Shown here: one piece after another, positions 47,888 to 58,475 of the stretch
Position numbering within the stretch: position 1 is the stretch's first letter
Layout of the letters: each line of letters opens with the position of its first letter
Assembly: GCF_000308435.1 (NCBI RefSeq)
Contig: NZ_BAFR01000206.1
Span: forward strand, 1 to 64,000
Source of the DNA: Nocardia araoensis NBRC 100135
GTDB taxonomy: Bacteria > Actinomycetota > Actinomycetes > Mycobacteriales > Mycobacteriaceae
Direction of reading: 5' to 3'
DNA: 64,000 nt
The notes under the pieces: generated by a model
What the model was told of the DNA's origin: nothing
Seen by the model: only the letters and a program-made list of their open reading frames with translations
Databases searched by the model: none
Translations under genes and position numbers: made by a program

Positions 47888-47958
47888 CCCGCCCGGCGCA
47901 GCCGCCCTTCCCCCGCCGCAGCAGCGGTAACCGGACCACCGGCGGCAGGCTGGGCGGT

Positions 47959-48585
47959 ATGAGCACCGACCCGGCCGTGGGGCATCGGCAGCGGGCACAG
48001 CACCTCGGTCCGGAGCGCCGCCGCCCGCAGGTGCTCGACACCGCGCTCGCCATCGCCGTGGAGGACGGCATCGCCGCGGTCACCATGGCCGCGATCGCGG
48101 AGCGGATGAACGTGACCAGGCCGGTGGTCTACGCCTGCTTCGCCGATCGCGTCGAGCTGATCGAGGCGCTGATCCAACGTGAGGAGGGCTACCTGGTCAG
48201 CGGCGTGCTCGAGGTGGTGACGCCGCGGGACGTCGACGCCGACGAAACCGTGTTCGTCCAGGGGTTCCGCGCCCTGCTGACGAAGGCCGCGATCCGGCCC
48301 GACGCCTGGCGGTTGGTCTACGGCAATCCCGACCCCGCCGTCGCGAAATCCTTCGGTCGCGGCCGCGCGCTCGTCATCGAGCGCTGTACCAAGCTCCTGC
48401 GCCCGACGCTGCGCGCCTGGGGCACGGTGGACGCCGAACGCAAGCTGCCCGTGCTGGTGGAGCAGTGGGTGTCGGCGGGCGAGGCCGCCGTGCGCGCGCT
48501 GCTCGCGGACCAGGACGGCTGGACACCGGCGGATCTCGGCGCGTTCGTCGGGGCCGCGGTCTACCGGGCCATGCGTAACGCCTGA
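47959..48585 (+). CDS. TetR-family transcriptional regulator
   Basis: A 208-residue TetR protein: VLDTALAIAVEDGIAAVTMAAIAERMNVTRPVVYACF is the helix-turn-helix. ATG 47959 is used; a frame from 47569 runs antisense-like through xthA. It precedes the homogentisate pathway genes by 65 bases on the same strand, and could either control them or be co-transcribed with xthA. Homogentisate operons usually have IclR- or MarR-type regulators, so a TetR here would be unusual if functional. Confidence 0.85.
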   Translation: MSTDPAVGHRQRAQHLGPERRRPQVLDTALAIAVEDGIAAVTMAAIAERMNVTRPVVYACFADRVELIEALIQREEGYLVSGVLEVVTPRDVDADETVFVQGFRALLTKAAIRPDAWRLVYGNPDPAVAKSFGRGRALVIERCTKLLRPTLRAWGTVDAERKLPVLVEQWVSAGEAAVRALLADQDGWTPADLGAFVGAAVYRAMRNA

Positions 48586-48650
48586 GGGACGAGCCTGCCG
48601 CACTACGATGGTGATCAACTATCCGACCACCGGCTGGCGGAGGAACGGTC

Positions 48651-49847
48651 ATGGCGTTCTATCGGCAAGTGGGTGCGGTACCGCCGAAGCGGCACACCCA
48701 GCATCGTGACGAGCAGGGCCGGCTCTACTACGAGGAGCTGATGGGCGAGGAGGGCTTCTCCGGCGACTCCTCCCTGCTCTATCACCGCGGCCTGCCGCCT
48801 GCCCTGGTCGACTCGACGGTCTGGGAGCTGCCCGATCAGCGGACCACGCCGAACCATCCGCTGCGTCACCGCCATCTGCGCCTGCACACGCTGTTCCCCG
48901 GCGACATCCCGGCCGAGACCGATCCGGTGACCGGCCGCCGCCTGCTGCTCGGCAACGCGGACGTGCGCATCTCCTACGTCGTCGCGAAGGGCGGATCGCC
49001 GCTGTACCGCAACGCGATCGGCGACGAACTGGTGTACGTCGAGTCCGGCGCGGCAGTGGTGGAGACGGTGTTCGGCGCGCTGCCCGCGCGGCAGGGCGAT
49101 CAGGTGCTCATTCCGCGTGCCACGACGCACCGCTGGCGGCCCACCGGCCCGGAACCGTTGCGCGCGTATGTGATCGAGGCGACGGGTCACATCACGCCGC
49201 CGAAGCGCTATCTGTCGAAGTTCGGCCAGTTGCTCGAACACGCCCCGTATTGCGAGCGCGACCTGCACGGGCCCACCGAGACGATCACCGCGACCGGCAC
49301 CGAGGTGGAAGTGCTGGTCAAACACCGTCCCGGCGGCCAAGTCGTCGGGACGCGGATGGTCTACGCCACCCACCCCTTCGACGTGGTCGGCTGGGACGGC
49401 TGCCTGTATCCGTGGACCTTCAACATCGCCGACTTCGAACCGATCACCGGTCGCATCCATCAGCCGCCGCCCGTCCATCAGGCGTTCGAGGGCGGCAACT
49501 TCGTCGTCTGCAACTTCGTTCCGCGCAAGGTGGACTACCACCCGCTGTCGATTCCCGTGCCGTACTACCACTCCAACGTCGATTCCGACGAGGTCATGTT
49601 CTATTGCGGCGGCAACTACGAGGCACGCAAGGGCTCCGGGATCACGCAGGGCTCGGTGTCGGTGCACCCCGGCGGCTACGCCCACGGTCCGCAGCCCGGC
49701 GCCTACGAGAACAGCATCGGCATCGAGTACTTCGACGAGTTGGCCGTCATGGTGGACACCTTCCGCCCGCTGGAACTCGGCGAAGGCGCGTTGGCCTGCG
49801 AAGACCCGACCTATGCGTGGACCTGGTCGGGGCGGGGCCCCGCGTGA
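48651..49847 (+). CDS. hmgA: Homogentisate 1,2-dioxygenase
   Basis: A 398-residue cupin enzyme that opens the ring of homogentisate to maleylacetoacetate in tyrosine and phenylalanine breakdown. Features are IGDELVYVESGAAVVETVFG, NFVPRKVDYHPLSIPVPYYHSNVDSDEVMFYCGGNYEARKG with the iron ligands, and SVHPGGYAHGPQPGAYE. It is about 40 residues shorter than the human-type enzyme, as usual for actinobacterial HmgA. The next gene overlaps its stop. Confidence 0.95.
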   Translation: MAFYRQVGAVPPKRHTQHRDEQGRLYYEELMGEEGFSGDSSLLYHRGLPPALVDSTVWELPDQRTTPNHPLRHRHLRLHTLFPGDIPAETDPVTGRRLLLGNADVRISYVVAKGGSPLYRNAIGDELVYVESGAAVVETVFGALPARQGDQVLIPRATTHRWRPTGPEPLRAYVIEATGHITPPKRYLSKFGQLLEHAPYCERDLHGPTETITATGTEVEVLVKHRPGGQVVGTRMVYATHPFDVVGWDGCLYPWTFNIADFEPITGRIHQPPPVHQAFEGGNFVVCNFVPRKVDYHPLSIPVPYYHSNVDSDEVMFYCGGNYEARKGSGITQGSVSVHPGGYAHGPQPGAYENSIGIEYFDELAVMVDTFRPLELGEGALACEDPTYAWTWSGRGPA

Positions 49848-51022
49848 GGACCAGGGTCGAGGTAGCGCCGGAGTCCTTGTTCGGACCGGACAACCTGCCC
49901 TACGGGGTGTTCGCGCCGAGCGGAGCCGGTCCCCGCGTGGGGGTGCGGCTCGGCGAGCATGTCATCGATGTGGCTGTGCTGCTCGATGATTCGGTTTTCG
50001 CCGAGCCGAGCCTGAACGGCTTCCTTGCGCAGGGACCCGCACGCTGGCGCGCGGTGCGCGACCGGATTCGCGAGGCGGTCGACGGAGAACTGGACGACGC
50101 CGCGGTGCACCGCCTGTCCGAGGTGCAGTTGCGGCTGCCCGTCCGCATAGGCGATTACGTGGACTTCTACGCGAGCATCGATCACGCGACGAACCTCGGC
50201 CACCTGTTCCGGCCGGACGGTGAGCCGCTGCTGCCGAACTGGCGCCATCTGCCGGTGGGCTATCACGGACGGGCGGGCACCGTGGTGGTGTCGGGCACCG
50301 ATGTCGCCCGGCCGTGCGGACAGCGCAGGACCGACTCCGGCGCACCGGATTTCGGCCCGTCGCGACGGCTGGACATCGAGGCCGAGCTCGGCTTCGTGAT
50401 CGGGGTCGGCTCACCGCTCGGCGTGCCGGTCGGGATCGACGAGTTCGCCGACCGGGTCTTCGGCGTCGCGCTGGTCAACGATTGGTCCGCCCGCGACATC
50501 CAGGCCTGGGAGTACCAGCCGCTGGGCCCGTTCCTCGGCAAGTCGTTCGCGACGTCGATGTCACCGTGGATCACCCCGCTGGCCGCCTTGGAGTCGGCGC
50601 GGATACCGCTGCCCGAGCAGTCGCCCACGCCATTGCCCTACCTGCTCGGCGCGGAGCGCTGGGGGCTGGACATCGAGCTCACCGTGACCTGGAACGGGCA
50701 ACCGGTCACCTACCCGCCCTACTCCCGGATGTACTGGTCACCGGCGCAGATGCTGGCTCATCTCACCGCGAACGGCGCATCGACGCGCACGGGTGACCTC
50801 TACGCCTCGGGCACTATCTCCGGCCCCGAAACCGACCAGCGCGGTTCGTTCATCGAGCTGTCCTGGGGCGGCAGCAGGCCGGTCCTGGTCAACGGGCGGG
50901 AACGCACGTTCCTGGAGGACGGCGACGCGGTGACCATCATGGCGTCGGCCCCCGGTCCGCATCCGGCACGCATCGGGCTGGGCGAGGTCACCGGACGCAT
51001 CCGCCCCGCCCGCGTGCGCTGA
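49844..51022 (+). CDS. fahA: Fumarylacetoacetase
   Basis: A 392-residue enzyme that cleaves fumarylacetoacetate to fumarate and acetoacetate, the last step of the homogentisate path. Signature regions are YVDFYASIDHATNLGHLFRP, LPVGYHGRAGTVVVSG, DIEAELGFVIG, NDWSARDIQAWEYQPLGPFLGKSF and the C-terminal GTISGPE. GTG 49844 overlaps the hmgA stop by four bases. No maleylacetoacetate isomerase gene lies in the window; it may be elsewhere or use a mycothiol-dependent enzyme. Confidence 0.95.
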   Translation: MRTRVEVAPESLFGPDNLPYGVFAPSGAGPRVGVRLGEHVIDVAVLLDDSVFAEPSLNGFLAQGPARWRAVRDRIREAVDGELDDAAVHRLSEVQLRLPVRIGDYVDFYASIDHATNLGHLFRPDGEPLLPNWRHLPVGYHGRAGTVVVSGTDVARPCGQRRTDSGAPDFGPSRRLDIEAELGFVIGVGSPLGVPVGIDEFADRVFGVALVNDWSARDIQAWEYQPLGPFLGKSFATSMSPWITPLAALESARIPLPEQSPTPLPYLLGAERWGLDIELTVTWNGQPVTYPPYSRMYWSPAQMLAHLTANGASTRTGDLYASGTISGPETDQRGSFIELSWGGSRPVLVNGRERTFLEDGDAVTIMASAPGPHPARIGLGEVTGRIRPARVR

Positions 51023-51156
51023 AACCGGTTCGGCCAACGCTCGCTGACGCGGTCGCCGGTGAGCTCGCCACCTCGTGGCAACCTGCTGGTGCTTGACCTC
51101 CCCGGCATCGGGGTAAGCCCTCGCTACAGCCCCCGACGCGGACAAGGAGCGAGGTC

Positions 51157-51603
51157 ATGACCGACCGCCCGGCCGCTCGTCACCGCAGGCCCGACGGCGT
51201 CGCCGACAGCACCGTCGCCGCCACCGGCAAACTCTCGGAAGCACTGGAGATAGTCGAACGCGCCCGCGGCCACCTGTACGCCTTCCACCAGCTGACCGGA
51301 GGAGCCGATCTGGCGCTCGACATAGCGGTGGAGCTGTTCCGCGCGGCAGGTCACGCGCACATCGCCGACCGGATCGCAGCCGAATTGATCGGCCGGAACG
51401 TGCTGGCCGGACGCTGGACATTCCAGATCGTCGAGGAATACGACGACGGCTACTACAACCTGTTCCGCGATATCGAGCGTGCCGCCCGCGACGAACTACT
51501 CGGCGGCCGCCGCCACATCTACGAGGCCGAGATGAAAGAAGCTCGCCGCACCCACGGCGCGCCGGGACATTCCGCCACGCCGGAAACAGTGGAGGACGCC
51601 TGA
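51157..51603 (+). CDS. Conserved hypothetical protein
   Basis: A 148-residue cytoplasmic protein with a helical core: LSEALEIVERARGHLYAFHQLTGGADLALDIAVELFRAAGHAH and IAAELIGRNVLAGRWTFQIVEEYDDGYYNLFRDIE. The pattern is recurring in actinobacteria without an assigned function. ATG 51157 has GGAGCGAGG-like sequence upstream. The following region (51604-51780) holds no further gene that I can support. Confidence 0.72.
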   Translation: MTDRPAARHRRPDGVADSTVAATGKLSEALEIVERARGHLYAFHQLTGGADLALDIAVELFRAAGHAHIADRIAAELIGRNVLAGRWTFQIVEEYDDGYYNLFRDIERAARDELLGGRRHIYEAEMKEARRTHGAPGHSATPETVEDA

Positions 51604-51782
51604 TCGCGCCCGTCCTTCCGGCGGAGTCGCCGCCCGGTGCGCATCCGACGCTGTCCGCGCTGGGCATGGTGGACACCTTCCAGCGCTGACGCCGCTGCCT
51701 GCGAGTTCGCCCGATCCCGCCGAATCGCCGAGCAGGCGACCGGGCGGTCCGGGTATGGTCGGGCGGGAAAATTTCACAGACC

Positions 51783-53538
<1,756 letters not shown>

Positions 53539-53550
53539 TCACCGCCCGCT

Positions 53551-53579
53551 GCCCGCCGCATCCCGACGATGCGGCGGGC
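53551..53579 (+). terminator. 12-bp hairpin terminator after thiC
   Basis: GCCCGCCGCATC (53551-53562) pairs perfectly with 53568-53579 across a 5-base loop, 12 bases after the thiC stop. There is no T tract, as is common in high-G+C genomes. The rest of the gap to 53850 shows nothing more. Confidence 0.75.
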
Positions 53580-53850
53580 GCTGGGACGGTACTGACGCCG
53601 GTTCATCGCAGGGGTTCCCGTGGCGGCCGCACTGTGCTGATCCCCCACCGAATCAGTCGATCGGAAGCCGGCAGTCGAGCCCGCCGCTGTGGCCGTGCAC
53701 GGGGCCGAGGACAAAGGGGGGTCGAAGATGCGTAGTAGGTCGAATGCTCTGGCGCAGTGCTGGATTGATGTCGGAGTGGGAGAACCGCGGTGACGGCGGA
53801 CATTCCGTACTGTTTGCAGTGCTGCTGGCGCACATGAGGTAGGTGGATGT

Positions 53851-54336
53851 ATGGACAGCGTGCGGGATCTGCTTTTTGCGGCGAAACGCCGGATGTATCG
53901 GGGCAACCGGCCGGGTACGTTCGCCCGGGCGCTGAACCGGGCGTCGGAGTGGATGTATTCGGCGGGTGTGCTGTCCCCTGGCTACGCCATGACTCTCGAA
54001 GTGGCCGGTCGGCGCACCGGGCGTCCGGTGACGCTGCCGATAGTGGTCGCCGAGTACGAGGGTCGGCGTTACCTGGTGTCTATGCTGGGCCGGGACGCGG
54101 GGTGGGTGCGCAACGTCTCCGCGGCTCAGGGCCGGGCGTTCCTGCACCGGCGCGGCCGCGAAGCGGTACGGCTCACCGAGGTGGAGGTGGGGGAACGGGC
54201 GCCGATCCTGCGCCGCTACCTCGCCGTCGCTCCCGGTGCCCGCCCGCACTTTCCGATCGACCGCACCGCCTCCCTCGACGAGTTCGCGCGGATCGCCGAC
54301 CAATACCCGGTCTTCCGGGTAGAACCCGCAGGCTAG
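53851..54336 (+). CDS. Deazaflavin (F420)-dependent nitroreductase family protein
   Basis: A 161-residue split-barrel protein of the DDN/FDOR-A type: TLEVAGRRTGRPVTLPIVVAEYEGRRYLVSMLGRDAGWVRN is diagnostic, with the RTG and GWVRN F420-phosphate sites. Such enzymes use F420H2 to reduce quinones, nitro compounds or lipids, often at the membrane through the N-terminal helix seen here (SVRDLLFAAKRRMYRG). Good ATG with GAGGTAGGTGG upstream. It is monocistronic. Confidence 0.9.
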   Translation: MDSVRDLLFAAKRRMYRGNRPGTFARALNRASEWMYSAGVLSPGYAMTLEVAGRRTGRPVTLPIVVAEYEGRRYLVSMLGRDAGWVRNVSAAQGRAFLHRRGREAVRLTEVEVGERAPILRRYLAVAPGARPHFPIDRTASLDEFARIADQYPVFRVEPAG

Positions 54337-54430
54337 CTCGCGCAGGCAACCGCGCCCGGAGGCGGGCCGCACCGCCTGAGGTCGATCGCAGGTGCCGCTC
54401 ACCGCATGAGCGCGTCCGATCTTCGAGTGC

Positions 54431-54850
54431 TCAATAGGACTGGAGTTCGATCAGCGTGCCCTCCGGGTCACGCAGGTGGGCGGTGCGCAGCCCGGGGCCC
54501 CACTGCGGGCGATCGGCTGGGCCCGCGACAACGGTAGCGCCGTGCTCGGCGCACAGCTGCGCGCCCGCGTCGACGTCGCGCACCCGGCAGACGAACATGA
54601 TCGCGTCCTGGGACGGCGCTGCGTGCTCCGGCAGCGCTGTCGTGCCCACGACCTCCGCCATGGCGGTGCGATCGAAGAGCACCAGTGCGCCTTGGTCTCC
54701 GACGTCCCAGTTCGCGTATGGGCCTGCGGGAGTTCCCTTGATCAAAGTCGCCCCGATCAGCTCGGGTAACACCGCCGCGTAGAACTCGAAGCAGTCGGCG
54801 AAGCGGGTGACCAGGAGTCTCGGATGCAGCGCGTCCACAGCGGCCTCCAA
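54431..54850 (-). CDS. VOC-family (glyoxalase-like) protein
   Basis: A 139-residue vicinal-oxygen-chelate protein: HPRLLVTRFADCFEFYAAVL, GALVLFDRTA, IMFVCRVRDVDAGAQLCAEHG and RTAHLRDPEGTLIELQSY, with metal-ligand candidates His9 and the C-terminal Glu. It could be a dioxygenase, glyoxalase or resistance binding protein. It is divergent from a MarR regulator, with a strong palindrome between. Confidence 0.87.
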   Translation of the reverse strand: MEAAVDALHPRLLVTRFADCFEFYAAVLPELIGATLIKGTPAGPYANWDVGDQGALVLFDRTAMAEVVGTTALPEHAAPSQDAIMFVCRVRDVDAGAQLCAEHGATVVAGPADRPQWGPGLRTAHLRDPEGTLIELQSY

Positions 54851-54866
54851 TTAGTTGGTTCCAACC

Positions 54867-54890
54867 TATTGTAGGTGTAGCCCTACAATA
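54867..54890. promoter_or_regulatory. TATTGTAGG palindrome, probable MarR operator
   Basis: TATTGTAGG (54867-54875) and CCTACAATA (54882-54890) form a perfect 9+9 inverted repeat with 6-base spacer, directly upstream of the MarR start and opposite the VOC gene. A second palindrome, GTTGG-TT-CCAAC (54854-54865), is next to the VOC start. Confidence 0.7.
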
Positions 54891-54895
54891 AGCCC

Positions 54896-55357
54896 ATGGA
54901 TACCGGACGCGCACTCCCACCGAGCCTGCTCGGCCTGGACATCTACCTACTGTCGCGGGTCGGCAAGGCGGCGCGCACCGGATTCACCGACCGCCTCGCC
55001 GCCCGGGGCCTGCGCCTGTGGCACATGGCGATCCTCGCCGCGCTCGCCGACTTCGGCCCGCATGCTCAGCGCGACTTGGCCGAGCGCCTGAGCATCCACC
55101 CCAGTGACGTGGCCAAGGTCGTCGACGAACTCGAAGCCGCCGGTCAGGTGGAACGTGCGCGAGACGAGCGCGATCGTCGCCGCATCACCGTGCGCCTCAC
55201 CAGGGCGGGCCGTACCGCGTTGCGTTCCCTCGCTCGCGAAGCCGGTCAGGTCGGCGACGAGATCCTCGCCCCGCTCGACCCGGCGGAGCGAGAGCAGCTG
55301 CATGCGATGCTCGAACGCCTCTTCGCGCATGCGTACCCGGAGTCCCGCACCGAGTGA
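54896..55357 (+). CDS. MarR-family transcriptional regulator
   Basis: A 153-residue MarR protein: [41 protein letters not shown] is the winged helix, and [17 protein letters not shown] the wing. The dimerisation helices are at each end. The start ATG lies 5 bases after the palindrome at 54867-54890, so binding would repress the gene itself and the divergent VOC gene. The 202 bases between it and the next gene (55358-55559) have no supported feature. Confidence 0.92.
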   Translation: MDTGRALPPSLLGLDIYLLSRVGKAARTGFTDRLAARGLRLWHMAILAALADFGPHAQRDLAERLSIHPSDVAKVVDELEAAGQVERARDERDRRRITVRLTRAGRTALRSLAREAGQVGDEILAPLDPAEREQLHAMLERLFAHAYPESRTE

Positions 55358-55559
55358 TCGCCTCCGCGCGAGACCATCCGGGCGAGGCGAGCAAATCCGA
55401 TCACCCCGCCCTCGTCGCAATGCGAGTCGCACGCGTGGGGCCAGGGCGGTGCCGCGCAGCAGCGCCGGCGCGGGAACACCCGGTTCGGCGTGGCCCGGGG
55501 TCGTCACTGGCCGCACCACAGCTCGGACGCCGCTCACTGCCGATGCGCCGATAAGACGG

Positions 55560-56117
55560 TCAGCGCACGGTCTGTTCGATCAAGCGGCGGGCCGCGCGAT
55601 CGGTGCGCTCGACCTCGCCGGTGATCAGCCGATCCTGCAAGATGCCGCGCAGGCCGGAAATCAGCAGCGTGGCGACGATTTCCGGGTCATCGACGGAATC
55701 GAGGCCGCGCAGTCCGTCGGCCAGCGCCGATACGAAGACGGCGATGGCCGAGTTGGCGTAATCGGCATACGGACTGCGTGGGGCACAGGCCGCGCCGAGC
55801 ACTTGGAGCATCACCCGGACGCTCGTGCGGCTGTCGCCCGCGGCGTTGGCGGTCCAGAAGTCCCACAGCCGCTCGCGCAGGTCCGAAGCGTCGCCGATGT
55901 CGGCGAATACGGCCTCGATGTCGGGGCGCTGCGTCGCCAGCGCCTGGACCAGCAGCTCCTCCTTGGTCGTGAAGTAGTAGATCAGCATGCGCGAGCTGGT
56001 GCCCAGCTCGGCGGCCAGCGGGCGCAGCGACAGGTCCGCGAGGCCGTAATCGGCGATGTAGCGCACGACGGCGGCGAGCAGTTCGGCGCGTTTGGCGTGG
56101 TCGAGGGGGCGGGCCAT
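55560..56117 (-). CDS. TetR-family transcriptional regulator
   Basis: A 185-residue TetR protein: [41 protein letters not shown] is the helix-turn-helix. The ATG at 56117 ([12 protein letters not shown]) is preferred over one at 56150, which lies beyond the operator repeats. It is divergent from a ketosynthase gene, and the two 15-base direct repeats between them suggest shared control. Confidence 0.9.
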   Translation of the reverse strand: MARPLDHAKRAELLAAVVRYIADYGLADLSLRPLAAELGTSSRMLIYYFTTKEELLVQALATQRPDIEAVFADIGDASDLRERLWDFWTANAAGDSRTSVRVMLQVLGAACAPRSPYADYANSAIAVFVSALADGLRGLDSVDDPEIVATLLISGLRGILQDRLITGEVERTDRAARRLIEQTVR

Positions 56118-56121
56118 GAGT

Positions 56122-56172
56122 TGACTGTAGCGATCGGTACAGGTATTCATGACATCGTGACTGTAACAATCG
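56122..56172. promoter_or_regulatory. Direct repeats and inverted repeat, TetR operator region
   Basis: TGACTGTAGCGATCG (56122-56136) recurs as TGACTGTAACAATCG (56158-56172), two changes in 15 bases, 36 bases apart. The first copy is also half of CTGTA-N8-TACAG (56125-56142), an exact inverted repeat. The right copy lies over the ketosynthase start codon. Confidence 0.55.
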
Positions 56173-57401
56173 CTTCAGAAACTCGGGATTCGGTCGTGGT
56201 CACCGGATACGCGGCGACCACGTCGCTGGCCGATGACATGGACACGACCTGGTCCGAATTGCTGGCGGGGCACAGCGGGATCGGCGCGCTCGAGGACGAT
56301 TTCGTGGCCGAGTACGACTTGCCGGTCCGCATCGGCGGCAAGTTGCGGTCACAACCCGGCGCGGAACTGAGCCGGGTCGAACAGCGCAGGCATTCCTACG
56401 TCGAGCAGATGGCACTGGTGCTCGGCCGCCGGGTCTGGCGCGCGGCGGGCGCGCCGGAGGTTGACGGCGACCGCTTGGCGGTGGCCATCGGCACCGGGCT
56501 CGGCGGGGGCGATGCGCTGATCTCCGCGGTCGACGCGATGCGCGCGGGCGGCTACCGCAAGGTGTCGCCGATGTCGGTGCCGATGGTGATGCCGAACGGT
56601 CCGGCCGCCACCGTCGGGCTCGAGATAGGTGCCAGAGCAGGGGTTTTCGCGCCGGTCTCGGCGTGCTCGTCGGGTTCGGAGGCGATCGCGCACGCCTGGC
56701 GGCTGATCACCACCGGCGAGGCGGACGTGGTGGTGGCGGGCGGGGTCGAAGGACACATCGACGCCGTGCCCATCGCGAGCTTCGCCATGATGCGCGCCAT
56801 GAGCACCCGCAACGACGAACCCGAACGCGCGTCCCGCCCGTTCGACCGGGACCGCGACGGGTTCGTCTTCGGCGAGGCCGGCGCGCTGCTGGTGCTCGAG
56901 TCCGAGCGGCACGCACGTGCGCGCGGCGCGACCGTGCACGGGCGGGTACTCGGCGCGGGCATCACTTCCGACGCCTATCACATCGTCGCCTCCGAACCGG
57001 AGGGGCTCGGCGCGGCCCGCGCGATGCGCAAGGCCATCGACACCGCGGGACTGCGCGCTTCGGACATCCAGCATGTGAACGCCCACGCCACGTCGACCTC
57101 CATCGGCGACGCCTCGGAGGCCAACGCGATCACCTCCGTCGTACCCGACGCCTCGGTCTACGCTCCGAAATCCGCGCTCGGTCACTCGATCGGGGCGGTC
57201 GGCGCGTTGGAATCGCTGATCACCATGCTCACCCTGCGGGATCAGGTCGTCCCGCCCACGCTGAACCTCGACAACCCCGATCCGGAGATCGATCTGGACA
57301 TCGTCGCGGGAACGCCGCGCACTCAGCGCATCGATTACGCGCTGAACAACTCGTTCGGGTTCGGCGGTCACAACGTCGCGCTCGCGTTCGGCCGGGTCTG
57401 A
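56157..57401 (+). CDS. Beta-ketoacyl-ACP synthase (KAS I/II, KasA/FabF-like)
   Basis: A 414-residue elongating ketosynthase. Active site: Cys in [15 protein letters not shown], His in [12 protein letters not shown] and His in [12 protein letters not shown]; the C-terminal [14 protein letters not shown] is intact. It elongates acyl-ACP chains with malonyl-ACP, probably in fatty or mycolic acid supply, and resembles the KasA/KasB lineage. GTG 56157 ([11 protein letters not shown]) is used; a longer frame from 55104 overlaps MarR and TetR. No acyl carrier protein is nearby, so a dedicated role under TetR control is likely. Confidence 0.92.
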   Translation: MTVTIASETRDSVVVTGYAATTSLADDMDTTWSELLAGHSGIGALEDDFVAEYDLPVRIGGKLRSQPGAELSRVEQRRHSYVEQMALVLGRRVWRAAGAPEVDGDRLAVAIGTGLGGGDALISAVDAMRAGGYRKVSPMSVPMVMPNGPAATVGLEIGARAGVFAPVSACSSGSEAIAHAWRLITTGEADVVVAGGVEGHIDAVPIASFAMMRAMSTRNDEPERASRPFDRDRDGFVFGEAGALLVLESERHARARGATVHGRVLGAGITSDAYHIVASEPEGLGAARAMRKAIDTAGLRASDIQHVNAHATSTSIGDASEANAITSVVPDASVYAPKSALGHSIGAVGALESLITMLTLRDQVVPPTLNLDNPDPEIDLDIVAGTPRTQRIDYALNNSFGFGGHNVALAFGRV

Positions 57402-57554
57402 GGACAAGTCCCGTTATGGTGCGGGTTACCGTCGTTGTACAACCGACCGATCGGCCCGAAGGACGGACAGCGACGTGAGCGAGCGCCAGCGAACGAACCG
57501 AGGACACGGCACAAGGCCGCGGACCGGGAAGCCGAGCGCCGGAGCAGCGCAGTC

Positions 57555-58349
57555 ATGAGTGACGCCTTCTACCTCCCCGATCCCGATCGGCCGGACCGAT
57601 TCGTCTCCACCGAGCTCACCCGCGGCCCTTGGTCGCCGGACGCCCAGCACGCGGGCCCGCCCTCGGCGCTGCTCGGCCACGTGATCGAGCGGTGCGAGCC
57701 GCGGCCGGGGTTCCAGGTCGGCCGGGTCGCGGTCGAGATCCTCGGCCCGGTGCCGCTGGAACCGCTCACCGCCCGGGCGCGCGTCGCACGTCCCGGCCGC
57801 AGCGTCGAACTCATCGAAGCGACGCTGTCCACCGAGCGCGGGCCGGTGATGCGGGCGAATGCCTGGCGATTCAAGCTGGCCGAGCCGGAATTGCCACTGC
57901 CGAACCACTTCTTGCCGACCGGCACCCGCCCTGGCCCGGAGCAGGCGGACGCGCCCGAGCCGTTCCCGTCCACCCAGCCGATCGGCTTCCACACCGCCAT
58001 CGATTACCGCTTCGTCAGCGGATCCTTTGCCGAGCCCGGCCCGGCGATCTGCTGGATCAGGATCAAGCACCCGATCGTCGCCGGAACCGATCCGAGCCCG
58101 CTGGAGCGCACCCTCGCGGCCGCGGATTCCGGCAACGGCGTCAGCGCGGTCCTGGACTGGTCGAAGTACCTGTTCATCAACACCGACCTGACGGTCACCC
58201 TGCACCGCCAGCCCGCGGGCGAATGGGTCTGCCTCGACGCCGTCACCTACCCCCAACCCCATGGCATAGGTATGGCGGAATCAGCGCTCTACGACGAAAA
58301 GGGCCCCTTGGGCCGCAGCACGCAAACCCTCTTCCTCGGCACCCGATAA
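57555..58349 (+). CDS. Thioesterase-like (hotdog) family protein
   Basis: A 264-residue double-hotdog protein of the acyl-CoA thioesterase II/TesB-like type found in actinobacteria: FVSTELTRGPWSPDAQHAGPPSALLGHVIERC at the N-terminus, ARVARPGRSVELIEATLSTERGPVMRANAWRFK, and CWIRIKHPIV ... FINTDLTVTLHRQPAGEWVCLDAVT at the C-terminus. It would hydrolyse acyl-CoA esters. ATG 57555 is used, GGAG about 10 bases upstream; a longer frame from 57435 is poorly biased. It follows the ketosynthase by 153 bases and may share its pathway. Confidence 0.88.
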   Translation: MSDAFYLPDPDRPDRFVSTELTRGPWSPDAQHAGPPSALLGHVIERCEPRPGFQVGRVAVEILGPVPLEPLTARARVARPGRSVELIEATLSTERGPVMRANAWRFKLAEPELPLPNHFLPTGTRPGPEQADAPEPFPSTQPIGFHTAIDYRFVSGSFAEPGPAICWIRIKHPIVAGTDPSPLERTLAAADSGNGVSAVLDWSKYLFINTDLTVTLHRQPAGEWVCLDAVTYPQPHGIGMAESALYDEKGPLGRSTQTLFLGTR

Positions 58350-58475
58350 CCGAGGCAGACCCACTCGGCGTTCGTCACCGACGCGTTCACGGACGGGTCT
58401 GGATCTGCTGGATTGCCCAATCTTGTGGTTGTAGCTTCGACGCGACTGACAGCCGTCAGGGCGAGAGGTCGGCAG

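Noticed and set aside
48651-51022. The homogentisate genes as part of a novel cluster with the TetR gene
   Set aside because: hmgA and fahA are a standard catabolic pair. The TetR gene could as well belong with xthA, so nothing unusual is claimed.
53539-53850. Minus-strand frames (76-129 codons) between thiC and the F420-type gene
   Set aside because: They overlap the thiC terminator, lack ribosome sites and have atypical codon use. No gene is supported there.
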